From the NCBI GenBank assembly GCA_032871835.1, contig CM065299.1, positions 29,467,074 through 29,531,073 on the forward strand: 64,000 nucleotides of DNA, in the 5' to 3' direction. Source of the stretch: Dipteronia dyeriana. Lineage: Eukaryota > Streptophyta > Magnoliopsida > Sapindales > Sapindaceae. Positions 1-12,378 of this stretch are shown one piece after another. The notes under the pieces were generated by a model, which worked only from the letters and a program-made list of their open reading frames with translations, searched no databases and was not told the DNA's origin. A program made the position numbers and the translations under genes. Each line of letters begins with the position of its first letter. Position 1 is the first letter of the stretch.

Positions 1-485
1 GGTGCTGCCTTAGTTTAGTTATATATATACCATTATTCAATGTAAAACAACTCATACCTTCATAAAACAAATGAAAAAAAAAACAATTTCATCTTAGGGT
101 TCTTTCGACCTTGCACCAAAGTTGGTAAATTAATAAAACACATATGAAATAATAAATCTGAGTTTTTGATTTTAATGTTTCATCTTTTTTAAGTTTTGTT
201 GAAAAGCTTTGGGGATGATCTATACTAGAATAAAAGTGTGTTAAAAGTATTCGGTTTACGGTTCGATTCAGATTCGACAAGCTTGAATCATAGACCAAAC
301 TAGATCATACAGTTTTGTTATAATAAAACTATACGGTATTTTTTAAAGTAAAAAACCAAACCAAACCATTTAGTTTGGTGTGATTTGGTTCGGTTCGCGG
401 TTTATGGGTTTTTTTGTTCACATTAAATAAATCATGAGCAAAATAAATTATCCAAATATATATATATAGTCGTTTTGTAGTAAGG
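1..485. other. AT-rich intergenic sequence
   Basis: No gene is visible. The stretch around 240-420 has degenerate AACC/GGTT-rich runs resembling CGGTTCGGTT repeats, and TA runs follow. Short open frames on the minus strand have no recognisable motif. Confidence 0.5.
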
Positions 486-768
486 GCACACTAATATAAT
501 TTATATTAGTATGTTGTATGTGAACCACTGATTTTGGAGAAACTTTAACAAGTATATACACTTTGAGTCAAAGTATATAAATCTAATGATCCATATTCAA
601 CGAGCTGATGAAGTTATATTGGTGCGCACTGATATAACTTATATCAGTGTATTGTATGTGGATCAATGATTATGGAGAAGTTTTGATAAGTGCATACACT
701 TCGAGTCAAAGTATGTAAATCTAATGATCCACATCCAATACATTGATGAATTTATATCAGTGCGCACT

Positions 769-806
<38 letters not shown>

Positions 807-1545
807 TATATGCACTTATCAAAACTTCTTTATAATCAATGAATTTCTACATAATAAGTGGTCCACTTTATATATAAATCTTCAAGTCAGTGCGCACTGA
901 TATAAATTAATCGGTATATTGGATATGTACCATTATATTTACATATTTTGGCTCAAAGTATATTCACTTATCAAAAATTCTCCATAATCAGTGGTCAACA
1001 TGCAATGCACTGATGCAAATTATATAAGTACGCACCGTGGAGAAAAGGAATATATATAATTTTTTTATTGTCAGTTCGACTGATATAAGATATATCAGTT
1101 CATTGGATATGAGCCATTAGATTTAAATGCTTTGACTTGATTATATGCACTTGTCAAAGCATTTTTTAAAGCCAGTGGTCCACATCCAAGGAACTGATAT
1201 ATTTTATGTCTGTTCGAACTAACAATATAAAGACTATATATATATTCAAGTCAGTACGTACTAATATAAATTCATCAGTATATTGGATGTTGACTATTAG
1301 ATTTACATACTTTGACCCAAAATGTATGTGTTTGTCAAAACTCCTCGATAATTAATAGTCCACATGCAACACACTGATGTAAATTATATCAGTACATACT
1401 GATGTAAGTTATATCAGTACACACTGATATAAGTTATATCAATACGTATTTATATAAGTTATATCAATACGCACTAATAGAAAAACTATTATATATATAA
1501 TATTATTTTATTATTTATTCAAACTGATATAAAATATATTAATTT
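486..1545. repeat. Array of ~148-bp imperfectly palindromic units (MITE-like)
   Basis: About five to six diverged units lie head to tail, some inverted. A typical unit opens with a CAGTGCGCACTGATATAA-like sequence, runs through a core with CAAAGTATGTAAATCTAATG and closes with TTATATCAGTGCGCAC, so each unit can fold on itself. Unit starts are near 491, 623, 893, 1070 and 1253. A (TA)n run sits at about 769-802. The same sequence family recurs near 7480-7735. Element class is not determined. Confidence 0.75.
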
Positions 1546-1651
1546 CTTATATATAGGTCATTAATTTAAATGTTTTGAGTTAATCCATTGCTTTATTATA
1601 GATTTTTTAAATCCAAAGCCTTTACGTAGGATAGAATTGACCGTATATATC

Positions 1652-1657
1652 CACGTG
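1652..1657. promoter_or_regulatory. G-box (CACGTG) upstream of the RIO1 gene
   Basis: A CCACGTGGC palindrome lies about 110 bp before the RIO1 start codon. G-boxes bind plant bZIP and bHLH factors. The position fits a proximal promoter, but use of the site is inference. Confidence 0.4.
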
Positions 1658-1765
1658 GCAAAATTAGCCAACTTGTTTGCGGCAAAAAAGAAAAAGAAAA
1701 ATTATGGCTTCAAACCTTGAAAAACCCTAGCATGCGTTAAAGTAGAGACAGAAACCACTGTAAGT

Positions 1766-4700
1766 ATGTCGATGGTAGAAGAAAAACCGTTGGCGGTGAA
1801 TGAAGCCGAAGAAGAGCAAGTATTGGCCGTGAATAATGCCGAAAAAGAAAAAGTATTGACTTTGAATAAAGCCGCGGATGAAGAAAACGGAGACGAAGAA
1901 GAAGAGTTATCGTGGTCGTCGGAATCTGAAATTGGAGAGGCATTAGATTATTTGGACTCTAAAGACGACGGTGAAGCGGTTGATGTGGCTTTTATGCTCA
2001 AATCGTGGCGTCCAAATGCGCATGGAGGGTTTCACACTCGCCCAAATTCGTCTACTCTTCAACCTATTTCGAATAAGAACCAAAGATTCACCAATCACAT
2101 TCGAGCTTCTCCTTTAGAGGTGTTTGTAGTGTTTATATACTAATCTTGTTCTTCCATGTGCGTGTGCTTGTGTGTGTGGTTGTTTTAAGCCAAAGTGACT
2201 ATGTTGCAGGAATGGGAGGGGAGGATGGATGTTGGCATGTCAAATTCTGTAACAACCGCCATTCGTGGAAGTGTTAGAGACATGGCTATTGGAAAGACTA
2301 GAACTACGGAGAAAGCAGATCGTGCAACTGTTGAACAGGTCAAAAATTTCTTATTTATCAGATTTATGGTTGCTGGATGTGCCTTTTCATTTGTTAAACT
2401 GTATTCATATTAACTAATTTGTTATGTTGTTTCTTCTTTCGTCTTTGTTCGTCTCAGGCCATTGATCCTAGAACTCGTATGGTTCTTTTCAAAATGTTGA
2501 ATCGGGGTGTATTTCATGACATTAATGGCTGCATTTCAACTGGAAAAGAAGTACGTAGTGCAACATCCCTTTGAGTTTTGCATTCTTAGTCTTAAATTCC
2601 ATCTATTAAACATTTTAATTTCATGGCTACTACAAGCACCTCAGCTGTCATGAAATCTGCATATATGGCTAATGTGCCCTCTGCATCTGCTCTTTAACCT
2701 CAATTTGACAGGCAAATGTTTATCATGCTACAAAATCTAATGGTCAAGAACTAGCAATCAAAGTATACAAGACTTCTGTTCTTGTTTTTAAGTAAGTTAC
2801 TTTTCATTTCTGGTTTATAAGTAAAGTTATGTGCTAATTAGTATTTAGTATATGTTTGTTCTACAATTTCGTAAGAACTTTCGAAGAATTTAGGGAACTG
2901 TAGTCCTCTGGATAATCAACATGGACTGTCCTTTATTCTCTCTTGACAATAATATTGAGTTTGTTAGAATTCCATGTTATAGGTGCAGGGTATGGATAAT
3001 TTTATCTATGTGCTAACAGTTGCCACATGATGAAATATTCATAAAAAATAATAGACAACATTGCTAATGGTCATTACATATCTGTGTTGTTTCTTAATCT
3101 GTGCCACTGCCCACTGCCAAGCTTCTTCATCTTTTGCTGTCAATATGTCATTTGCTTTCTTTCGATGATACATATTCTTCCTACAAATTGACTTCCATGT
3201 TACAGTGCGGTATATTGTGTTGTATTTGCTTCTATACTCTATTATTTTACACTTCTATAATACTGTTCATTCTGTGCAACACTCATGCTGTTAATTCTCT
3301 TTACAAAATTGAACTGCATCTGTTCTCCTTTTAAAGATAATAGTGTTTATGTACCTATATATGATTTAACTTTTTGTTTCTGAAAAACTTCAGGGATCGA
3401 GATCGGTATGTGCAAGGTGACTACCGTTTCCGATATGGATACTGCAAGCACAATCCCAGGAAAATGGTGAAAACATGGGCTGAAAAAGAAATGAGAAATC
3501 TTATGAGGTATGACAGACATTTCATTTTTTTAATCTCACACCTATTTTTTTTTTTTTTTTTTTATGACAAACACAATGTTAAATGATCATAATATCTGTA
3601 AGTTATATAATTTCTGTCAAAAACTCAAACATTTTGCTAACTGTACAAGAGTGCAAGACATTATATTGTGTTCGTTATCTGTAGTAAGTTGTTACTGCAT
3701 GCATCAACCTTGCTGGGGAAAGAATGACCCTGTGAACATACTTTGAAGCTGGGTTATAGTCCAAGTCAACATAGCATGATATGAGTTTTAGCACTGCTAT
3801 GTGATATTTAATATGCATTGAATTTCGCAGGCTTAAGGCAGCTGGAATAAGGTGTCCGACTACATTTATTTTGCGACTTCATGTTCTGGTCATGGAATTT
3901 ATAGGTATTGGGTGTGTGCGTGTGTATGTGGCTTCATTCTTATCCGTTGTCATGTAGAAGTTTGGTTCTAGGTTACCTTAGTAAGTAAAAAATTGTAATG
4001 CTTAGCCTGGTCATTATTTCACTAGGTCATACTTTAAACTCGAAAAATTTATGTGCTGCAACCTTCTGCAGTAGCTCAAAATAAATTAGTTGATTGAAAC
4101 AGTATTCTAATGTGGTTGAATCTCTCATTCTCTCCTATATACTTTATGCATCTCCAACTTAATTGGCATCTAATAAACATGTCACTTCATATGTTGGCAG
4201 TTATTGCAGACATTACTGATCCCTAATAGACATTATCTACTCTGTTTGAGTTTTTATTTACTTTAAAGGATATTTGTTGGCATTGAACATAGGTTCTTTT
4301 GCCCTTCATACACCTTAGTCCTTAGTGAATGAAGTGTTTAGAGTTTGTAAAAAGTACTTTGACATTCTATGATTGTGGCTTTTTCTTGGTAATATTCTGT
4401 GTTACAGGAAAGGCAGGTTGGGCCGCTCCTCGTCTTAAGGATGCTGCTCTATCTTCAGACAAGTTGCGCGAAAGTTATGTAGAGGTGAGTCCAGATCTTT
4501 GTTGTTAGATGTTACAGAGGTAATATTCATACATATGTAGGCTAGTAGGCAAAGTTAAATCTGCTGTCTAGTTATGTGGCCACCTTACAACATTTAAGGA
4601 GGTCAAATAGTGAGTTCTCTAGGGATGATTAAGTCTTGTGAAATATCAACATGATTATTGCTTTAATTTGGTATTGTTGGTGTTGAATTACAAATGATTC

Positions 4701-6528
4701 AAGCATCAGATATCTTTAAGCTACGACAGGGGATTTGTTTCAGTATTTTGATACTTGTTTCTGTGGTTGCTCTAACCTCTCAGCTTGTCTCTGGCAGATC
4801 ATAGTTGTAATGCGGACATTGTATCAGAAGTGTAAACTGGTGCATGGAGACCTCAGTGAATATAATATACTTTATTTTGAGGTAACAATTATATATTCTT
4901 CGGTGAACAAATTGCATGTTTTTCTTCCATGCTTTTTTATGGACTCGAGAAAAAGAAATGAAAAATGAAAAAGAAGTGTGATTGAATGTGCCTATACTTA
5001 TCCTGCCATGCTGCCCTGGTGGTAAAGGACTAAAGGCATTTGTACTGATGGCATAGCCTTTGCCATCAACCGGAAAATACAAGTACAATGCATAGTGCCA
5101 TAATTAACAGTGGAAATTTAATTGAACTTCTTCCTGCTCAACAGGGGCACTTGTATATCATTGATGTCTCTCAATCAGTAGATCTTGACCATCCGCATGC
5201 TCTTGATTTTCTGCGTGAAGATTGTGTACATATATCTGTAAGAATTCTATATCTTTCTCTTTTCTTTCCTCGCCTTCGCCCCTCAATCAGAGAAATGATT
5301 CAATTAGTAATTTGGACATCTATTTTGAGAATTAAAAGGTGATTTTGTTTAGAAAACGAGTTATTTAAGCAATTTTGATTCACAGGATTTCTTTAAGAAA
5401 CATGGAGTAGCTGTTATGACAATTCGCGAGCTATTTGACTTCATAGTTGACCCATCTATCGCAGATGATGCTGTGGACAGTTATTTGGAAAAGGTTTGAT
5501 GCCTTATTTTCTTTAGATTTTTCTATAAAATTTATGGGATCACTGTCTTGACCTTTTGTTTCTTATATCAGGTTCAACAGAAAATTTTGACCAGAGGAGA
5601 TATATCTGCTGAGGATGAAATTGCAGACTCTGTTTTTGTTCAGGTTAGTTGAAGGAACACATAACAATTTCATCCTGTAGCTGGAAATTTCCTATCCTTT
5701 CCCACACTGAAAAAATTGAAGATTCAAGCAACTGCTATTAAATCATAGAAAATGTTTGTTTCCAAGCGACAATTTGGGACCAGAGCCTGATCTGTTGTTC
5801 ACGCGATGATAATTTAGTTCAGTTTAAGGCTATTTTATTTTGGAAATATTTTCAAATTTGAGATGTCAAATAGCTTAGTTCCCTTGAACCATCAATCTTG
5901 AAGAGTAGAGCACGTGCTTTTTACAAGTACAGATGCACATTTTAAATGTCTAAACTAAAGTTGATATGTAGGATTGCTGGATTGGATTACAGGGTTGAAA
6001 CTAATATAATTTCTGTGCATTGGAGATATATCGAGTCAAATGAAGCTTGAATTTGCAGGACAAATTTTAACCCTCACCCCCCCCCCCCCCCCCCCCCCCC
6101 CTGCTTTTCAGTCATATATACCGAAGACCCTAGAACATGTCAAAAATGCTGAGGAGGATGTACAACGGATAACAAGTGGCAAGGATACAGGAGATTTATA
6201 CTATCATACTATTACAGGACTCAGGGATGCTCTTTCCAGAGTTCAACCCTCTGCAGAAAATAAAGACCAGCAACTAGATGTGAATCATGTGGAAGAGTCC
6301 TCCATCAATCCAGCTGCCCATTCTAATTCTTCCGAGTCTGAAACAGATGGGGAAGAAGAAAATTCATCGTCTGAATCCGAAACAAAGACTCCCGCTGAAA
6401 GGAAAGCTGCCAGAAAAGAGAATAAAAAGAAAGTAAAGGAAGAGAAGAGGGAAGCTCGGAAGAATAAAGTCCCCAAGGCTGTGAAGAAGAGAAAGAAAAA
6501 AATATCCAAAGTCCACAAGACGAGGTAG
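1766..6528 (+). CDS. RIO1-type atypical serine/threonine kinase
   Basis: RIO1 kinases act in cytoplasmic maturation of the 40S ribosomal subunit. Twelve exons join into 564 codons, close to human RIOK1: 1766-2119, 2210-2338, 2458-2550, 2712-2791, 3394-3507, 3831-3904, 4408-4484, 4798-4881, 5145-5237, 5386-5493, 5572-5643 and 6112-6528. All introns begin GT and end AG. The N-terminus (about 1-118) is acidic. The kinase core shows GKEANVYHA, the ATP-site lysine in AIKVYK (K209), the hinge-like VMEFIG, the RIO catalytic loop HGDLSEYN (D325, N330) and the metal-binding IDVSQ (D342). The C-terminal tail from about residue 470 is acidic then Lys/Arg-rich, as in RIO1 proteins. The start is the first ATG of the frame. 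Intron 11 carries a 25-C run just before its acceptor. Family assignment is firm; expression is not shown. Confidence 0.95.
6077..6101 (+). repeat. Poly-C run in the polypyrimidine tract of RIO1 intron 11
   Basis: An uninterrupted run of about 25 C residues ends 10 bases before the last RIO1 intron acceptor (TGCTTTTCAG). It serves as, or displaces, a normal U-rich tract. Length is likely to be variable or misread. Confidence 0.85.
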
Positions 6529-7365
6529 AAGAAAGAGAACCGATTTTGCCGCCATTGCCTTCTATATGGAACAGGAAGGCAACGATTTTGATACCTCAGC
6601 TGCAGAATTTGCATTATTTATTTTTCTTTTTATGGGCTTACATTTTGCTGCATTCACAGCGGGTGTAATTGGATAATGCTTACTTGTATAGCTCCTTTGT
6701 TTTCTGTTTCGTTTTTTGAAATACCCAAGTCGCTAATTCAGTATTATCAGGAAACTTGTAAGTGTCAATAATGAAGATGGCCGATGCCATCGGAGATTCT
6801 TTAGAAAGGTAATATTGGTAAACAGGGGGCATGAGTTCTTTCTTACTAATGACCAGTGACCAAAAACAGTTATGTTACTGTTTGATTCTATCGATTACTT
6901 GAAATAGGAAGAATTCTGCATACATCAAAACATATTTCTGAGAGTTTCAAAAAAAGAAACCAAAGTAAAACATATTTGTGGGAAGAAATTTAATAGAACA
7001 GCTGTTTCATTACATTTGTATATTCATTCAATAAAATTACATTTGTACATAATATATTCATCAAATAACAATGCACATCACATCTTAAAAGGGTTGGTAG
7101 TGAATCATCTTTCTATATAAACGGTCTATAAGTGGTGAGAGGTTTAAATCATACCATACTCATTTTATAAGCATGTATTGGGAGTAGTTATCTCTTGTTA
7201 TAAGGTTTTTATTGGCTACCATCTAATGTGTGGTGAAATGTTTTATTTGGGATAATGAAATGTTCGAGTCCGTCGCCTTATTCATTGTCGAGTCTAGTGA
7301 AACATTTTATTTGGGGATAATATACTATTCGAGTATGTCACCTTATTTATTATCAGTTAGGTTGA
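6529..7365. other. RIO1 3' flank, no gene seen
   Basis: The first 200-250 bases probably contain the RIO1 3' UTR. The rest is AT-rich, with a short direct repetition near 7230-7340 (ATTTGGGATAATG and ATTTGGGGATAAT with GTCGCCTTATTCATT-like text). No reading frame with recognisable motifs is present. Confidence 0.5.
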
Positions 7366-7794
7366 AATTTTTACGTCAGGTTCTTAGAATTTCAACCGGT
7401 TGGAATTAGTGTAAAAAATTTACATTAATTCCAATCGGCTAGAATTTTAATATATATATATATATATATTCTATTATCAATTCCTTTCACGTGAATAATT
7501 TGATTTAAATACTTTGACTTGATTGTGTATTTGTCAAACATTTATTCACATGTAAAGAACTGATATATCTTATATAAGTTCGATCTATTATCAATTCCTT
7601 GTATGTGGATCCTTTGACTTAAATGCTTTGACTTGGCTGAATGCACTTGTCAAAACATTTTTTACAACCAATCACTCACATACAAGGAATTGATATATCT
7701 TATATCAGTTCGAACTGACAATAGAAAAATTATATATAATTATATATATTAGAATTCTAACCGGTTGGAATTCTAAGTATCTGACGTAAAAATT
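7366..7794. mobile_element. MITE-like element with ~40-bp terminal inverted repeats
   Basis: The left end reads AATTTTTACGTCAG then TTCTTAGAATTTCAACCGG. The reverse complement of the right end is nearly the same (AATTTTTACGTCAG, then TACTTAGAATTCCAACCGG). Inside are two copies of the GATATATCTTATATCAGTTCG palindrome family seen at 486-1545, and a (TA)n run. No coding capacity. No convincing target duplication was found, so the superfamily is open. Confidence 0.7.
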
Positions 7795-7797
7795 ATA

Positions 7798-8418
7798 GGG
7801 TCAGTTTGGTATTGCTTTTAAAAAATTAAAATCAGATTATTTTATAATTTTAACATAAAATGATGTTTGGTAAAACTTCCAAAAGTTGTTAATTGATAAT
7901 CTGACAAGTTTTAACGATGATTTAGAAGTAGATGATCAGTTACTTTTTAAAAGTGATTATTTTAATAATCTATTTCAGCATTTAATGCATATTTTAAAAT
8001 ATCATTAATATCTTTATGAAATCAACAAGTTAAAATCATTTATATACATTATTTCATCTCAAAATTAAATAATCTATTTAAATATCAATTTGATTTATAA
8101 AATCTTTTAAAGATATTTTTATTATTCTTATGGATTTTTTTTTTCTATTTAAATATTCTACTTACATACTGATTTAATATATGTAATTAATGAAAAAAAA
8201 TGAAATAGGGTCTTAAACTATGTACATTTTAATCATTGTAACTAGTCTCAACACTTTTACAATAAAATTACCAAACATATGTATACCGTTTTTGAGCTAT
8301 ACAGTAGTTTTAAAAATACAATTAACCAAACATCTGTTGATTAACTTCACAGTTGATTATTCATTTAACATAACTAACAGTGATTATTATAAAAGTTACA
8401 ACAATATCAAACTGGCCC
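7798..8418. mobile_element. Tourist-like MITE candidate (GGG[T/C]CAGTTTG termini)
   Basis: The left end is GGGTCAGTTTGGTATTGCTTTT and the right end inverted is GGGCCAGTTTGATATTGTTGT. The interior is AT-rich and non-coding. Flanking trinucleotides are ATA and TTA, compatible with but not proof of a TWA duplication of PIF/Harbinger type. It abuts the preceding inverted-repeat element. Confidence 0.6.
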
Positions 8419-8613
8419 TTAGACATGTATTTATCAAATCATCTTGATTAATATACAATTTTTCTATAGATATATATAAAAGATTTTATTATATTAGTAA
8501 GTGGTAATCGTTTTAATGTCGGAAATTATATAACTCGAAATAGGAAAGATTGATATTTGAATAGTGTTAGCTAACCCAAAAATTTAGTCCAAATTTCAAT
8601 ATAAATGATTTGG

Positions 8614-8707
8614 CAAGTGAGTTGTTATTACCACGTAAAATTGGGATGATCTGGTTAATACAAGTGAGTTGTTATTACCACGTAAAATTGGGATGATTTG
8701 GTTAATG
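8614..8707. repeat. 47-bp tandem duplication upstream of the 259-aa gene
   Basis: Two nearly identical copies in tandem, each with CAAGTGAGTTGTTATTACC then ACGTAAAATTGGGATGAT. They differ mainly at one C/T position and at the last bases. Each copy carries a CCACGT core. The array ends about 310 bp before the start codon of the next gene. Confidence 0.85.
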
Positions 8708-9018
8708 AAAAAATTACTATCCACTTATAAATCCCCTAGTATTTGAAAGACTTGATATTTGGAATAATTTTGTTGGATTGGATAGCATTGTTGTTGATAT
8801 TTAGGATTTGATGGGTTTTTAAGAATTATTTACTAAAACCAGTTTAAACTGAAATTAAATTTCTTGAATTATAGGCTACCACGTCCACAATCGAGCGAAA
8901 CCCCATCGTTTTATCTTGGTAAATTCCATCCTGCGAAACGCTGCCGTTTGGTGTGGAGAGACTGAGACAAGCAGGGCAAGAGCAGGTCTGGCGAAAACCG
9001 TCGTCACTGGAAGAAAAG

Positions 9019-11386
9019 ATGACGAACTCAACCGAACAAACCCTAGAAGGAGAAGTGAGACCATCGCCCATTGAAAACCCTAACAACAACAATAATCAGC
9101 ATCAACAGCATGACCCATCTCGAGAATGGCAACCGATGGCTCGAGCTTGGGTAAGCGCATTCCCCGAAGGCCAATCCGTGACGGGAAGCCAAGTCGAAGT
9201 CTGGCTCGACTCCAATTTCGGCTCCTTACCAGCCGACCTCCAATCCATGCCTCGCTCTGATATCATCGATCGCCTTCTCTCTATCCAAGACGTCATCAAA
9301 CACCTCAATCAAGTACTACTATTAAACCATTTTTGTTTTTGTATGATGATATTAATATGACCCTCTATTAATTTTGTTAAAATTATGCATTTGAAAGGAA
9401 AAAGTAGTGAGTCAGGTTGATCCACCGGCTCGATTTCAACGGACGGATCAATGGATACCGGTTTATGCATGGTTAGAATCTTTGGATCAAGATGAGGCGG
9501 TCAAATCCAAAGATATTTCTGATTGGTTGGACGCGAATCCACAGTTCAAAGATCAGTTGTGCTCTAGACATTCCAGATACCATTTGATGCATTATATCAA
9601 AAAGTGTCATTTGAAGATACTTAAGAGGAGGGAAAGGAAGGTACTTATTGCTTCTTTTATCTCATCCTTTTCGCTTCTAACCAACTTACTTTATTTGTGC
9701 TGTTTATGGATTTCGAAAGCTTATTGTAACATTATTAAGAATTGAGGGAGGAAATTGTATGTTTTTATTGGTTTTGACCTTTTAAGATTGATCTTTTGGT
9801 TTGTCATTATGGATTTCAGTTTTGTATTTTGAATTTCAATGTTGTTTAACGTAATGCATTGATCTTTTATGTTGTCATTATAGAATATAGATTCAGTTGT
9901 GCATTTCGAATTCGATATTGTTTAATGCAATGTTGCTGCTTTACGTGTGCAGGGTTTGCAACATTCAGGCAAAGAGGCTGCTCTTCCCAACAAAGAGACT
10001 GCTCTTCCAGTTCAGAAGACAGTTGTGACTAAACAACCACTGCCTCTTTTAAGTATGGCTTTTTTAGTTATTTATAATTTTGTTTTAGTTTTGCACTGGG
10101 AAAAAAAGTTAGAATTGAAAGGACTCTGCTGTAAAAAGTGACATGAAACCCGATTTGAATGCAAGAGGCTAATTAAATACAATTTTCAAATGATATGTAG
10201 ATATAAATGAATTATTTTGTTGGGGTATCTGGTAGGACTTTGTCTATATTTACTATATCAACGAGCTGTCTCATTTTTCCCTTCATGCTAAGATACTACT
10301 TCTCTGTGTTTTTGTTGTCTAATATTTTACTTCTTTGATGGGATTATGGGGTTCATTCAGTAATTGTGCAATCACTGCATGCAGCATGCTAACTGTATTA
10401 TGTGCTGACTGCTGAGAACTCTTCTACTTATTCAGAATCAGAGTTTTATAATAAATTTCGAAGATAGCCCCCAACTAGGACATATTTTGTTACTAAAATA
10501 TCCATTATCTATTGCTTTCCCTTTGGAATTAATATTTTGTCTCTGTTGTATGGTCTGTGAATCACATCTTCAGTTTTCACTCTGCTTTTTATTTTTTTCC
10601 TAAAAATTCACTTGTGGTAAATAGGCCTTTCCATTTTGTCGGAGGGGAGTCCTCCCTTGGATGGAGTTGAATCCTGTGACTTTCCAGCCCTTAAAAGAAA
10701 AAAAGAAGTAATAGTATGGGAGGCTAATTAAGATTTCCTGGGAGTTGACGTGGCATGTGCTATTCATGTATTTGAAGTTGCAAGTGTCCAAAGTTCACCT
10801 TACCATTTCAATTATTCTTTTTTCCTCTGCTTGTTTTGTGTTGGTTAAATTGGATAAAATGATTCTTTAAATGGGTAAGTTTCCACAATGTAAGTGAATT
10901 TAGTTGGTAACCGATGATGTTGATGTTCAGTGTCGATAGTTGATCTTTCTTTATAGCACATGTTATTTCAATCTTTTGGTTAAGGGTGGATATAAATAAC
11001 TGTGTTCAACTTGCTAATTCTGTGTGTAATGGTGACGGTTTTTGTTTATCATCAACCGTTAATCATCTATATGTACTTCTAATTGTGCTTAAGGATTGTT
11101 GTCTTAGTTTGTTTTCTGTAATGCAATTCACTATTTAAATGCCGTCCAGGTAATCCTTTGCATAATATACCCATAGATAGCGAGTTGTACGCAGCTAAAA
11201 GAGATGAAGCTCTTCGGAAATATGAGATGTAAGTTAATCATTTAAATCATTACATAATCGCATGCTATGTTACAAATCACTTAACTGCAGTTTGCTGACT
11301 AATAATTTTGTTTAATTTTCAGCTTAGTAGAATTGGAAAAGAAGCTTTCCCCAGTGTTTTCAAAGTGGCCTGATGTAAACAACTGA
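9019..11386 (+). CDS. Unrecognised plant protein with a duplicated Trp/WLD domain
   Basis: Five exons (9019-9312, 9398-9640, 9953-10052, 11150-11228, 11323-11386) join without a stop into 259 codons, with GT/AG introns and matching phases. I do not recognise the family. After a short Asn/Gln-rich N-terminus (about 18-33) two segments of roughly 50 residues resemble each other: EWQPMARAW...VWLDSN and QWIPVYAW...DWLDAN. In both, 18 residues separate the Trp of AW from the Trp of WLD. The first repeat fills the rest of exon 1 and the second fills exon 2, so exon duplication is plausible. Exon 3 encodes a polar linker, and exons 4-5 a charged, probably helical C-terminus ending near KWPDVNN. No signal peptide or membrane segment. 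The ATG at 9019 is the first in frame. The spliced frame supports a real gene; its function is unknown. Confidence 0.8.
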
Positions 11387-12108
11387 AGCTATCTTGAACA
11401 GTATAGATATTTGTCTAGACAGATTTGCAAACATGCACAGTTAGGCTAATGTATTTTTGCAGGTCATGTAACTTCTTGTAAATGACTAGCCAAGAGTATT
11501 TTTCTTATTAGTTCATAATGAAGCATAAATTTTTTATTGTTTATCTCATCTCTATTGGAATTGTGGTTTGACAAATCATTTATCAACCAGTCAATAACTT
11601 GATATTTTTCAGCCGTGATGCGGCTCCCATGAATAAGAAGAGGCATATAGACACTGGTCTCTTGAATTTATTATAATATTCTCTCCAACACAATACTAAA
11701 ATGGATGTGTGAAGTGGGACTGTCCCATTCCCATTGTCCCAAGTATTGTGCATTTGTATTTCAAAGAAACTTCAGTGGTGGTCCTGGTGGACGGCCGTAT
11801 AGCAAGAGCCCATAACATCACGTGGCGTGCTCATTATCTAGGCATGATTTATGCTATGACGACACACCTTATTATCAAAATTTCCTCAATAATCATCGAT
11901 GATGAAATAAGACTGGTTTAGTGGATATGCCCTTTATAGCTACATTATAGAGTATCGACTAGTATTCTTAGAAATGAATAACTCTGCTTGGCTGGTCACT
12001 ATTTTCTGTTCTTGGAATTTGCCGGCAACAAAGCAGAGTGCATATATAGTGTAATGTATTGAAATTGATAGTATCAACTATCAATCTATGGTGCGAGTTT
12101 TTAGCTGA
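11387..12108. other. Intergenic spacer between the 259-aa gene and the first phosphatase
   Basis: AT-rich sequence holding the 3' flank of the upstream gene and the far promoter of the phosphatase. No coding sequence or long repeat is visible. Confidence 0.5.
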
Positions 12109-12116
12109 GTATATTC
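12109..12116. promoter_or_regulatory. P1BS-like element (GTATATTC) upstream of the first phosphatase
   Basis: It matches GNATATNC, the binding consensus of PHR1-type phosphate-starvation regulators, 263 bp before the phosphatase ATG. Many plant purple acid phosphatases are induced by phosphate shortage. A single match in AT-rich DNA can be chance. Confidence 0.35.
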
Positions 12117-12378
12117 GATGAAACTAACAACTAAAGTCTACGAGTTTGACTTGATCGCCACCCCGATTATATTCTAATTATTGATAAGAAATTTGTTAAC
12201 AGAAAGGATAACGACATCTATAACTAATTTAACATTATATATAACCAATCAAAAGATACTTCAAAAACCCCCAAGGCCGGCTTTTTCTCTGAGGTTTCCT
12301 ACTTGAAAAGGACCTTTTGTTTCACAGTTAACATTTGTTTGTGTAGTTGGACCGGTTGGGTCACTCTAGAGTTTTGTA

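Noticed and set aside
6285..6614. Minus-strand open frames over the last RIO1 exon
   Set aside because: They mirror the Lys/Glu-rich RIO1 tail and give low-complexity Phe/Leu/Ser text.
8953..9018. N-terminal extension of the 259-aa protein
   Set aside because: The frame there opens with GTG, not ATG. The ATG at 9019 is the first in-frame start.
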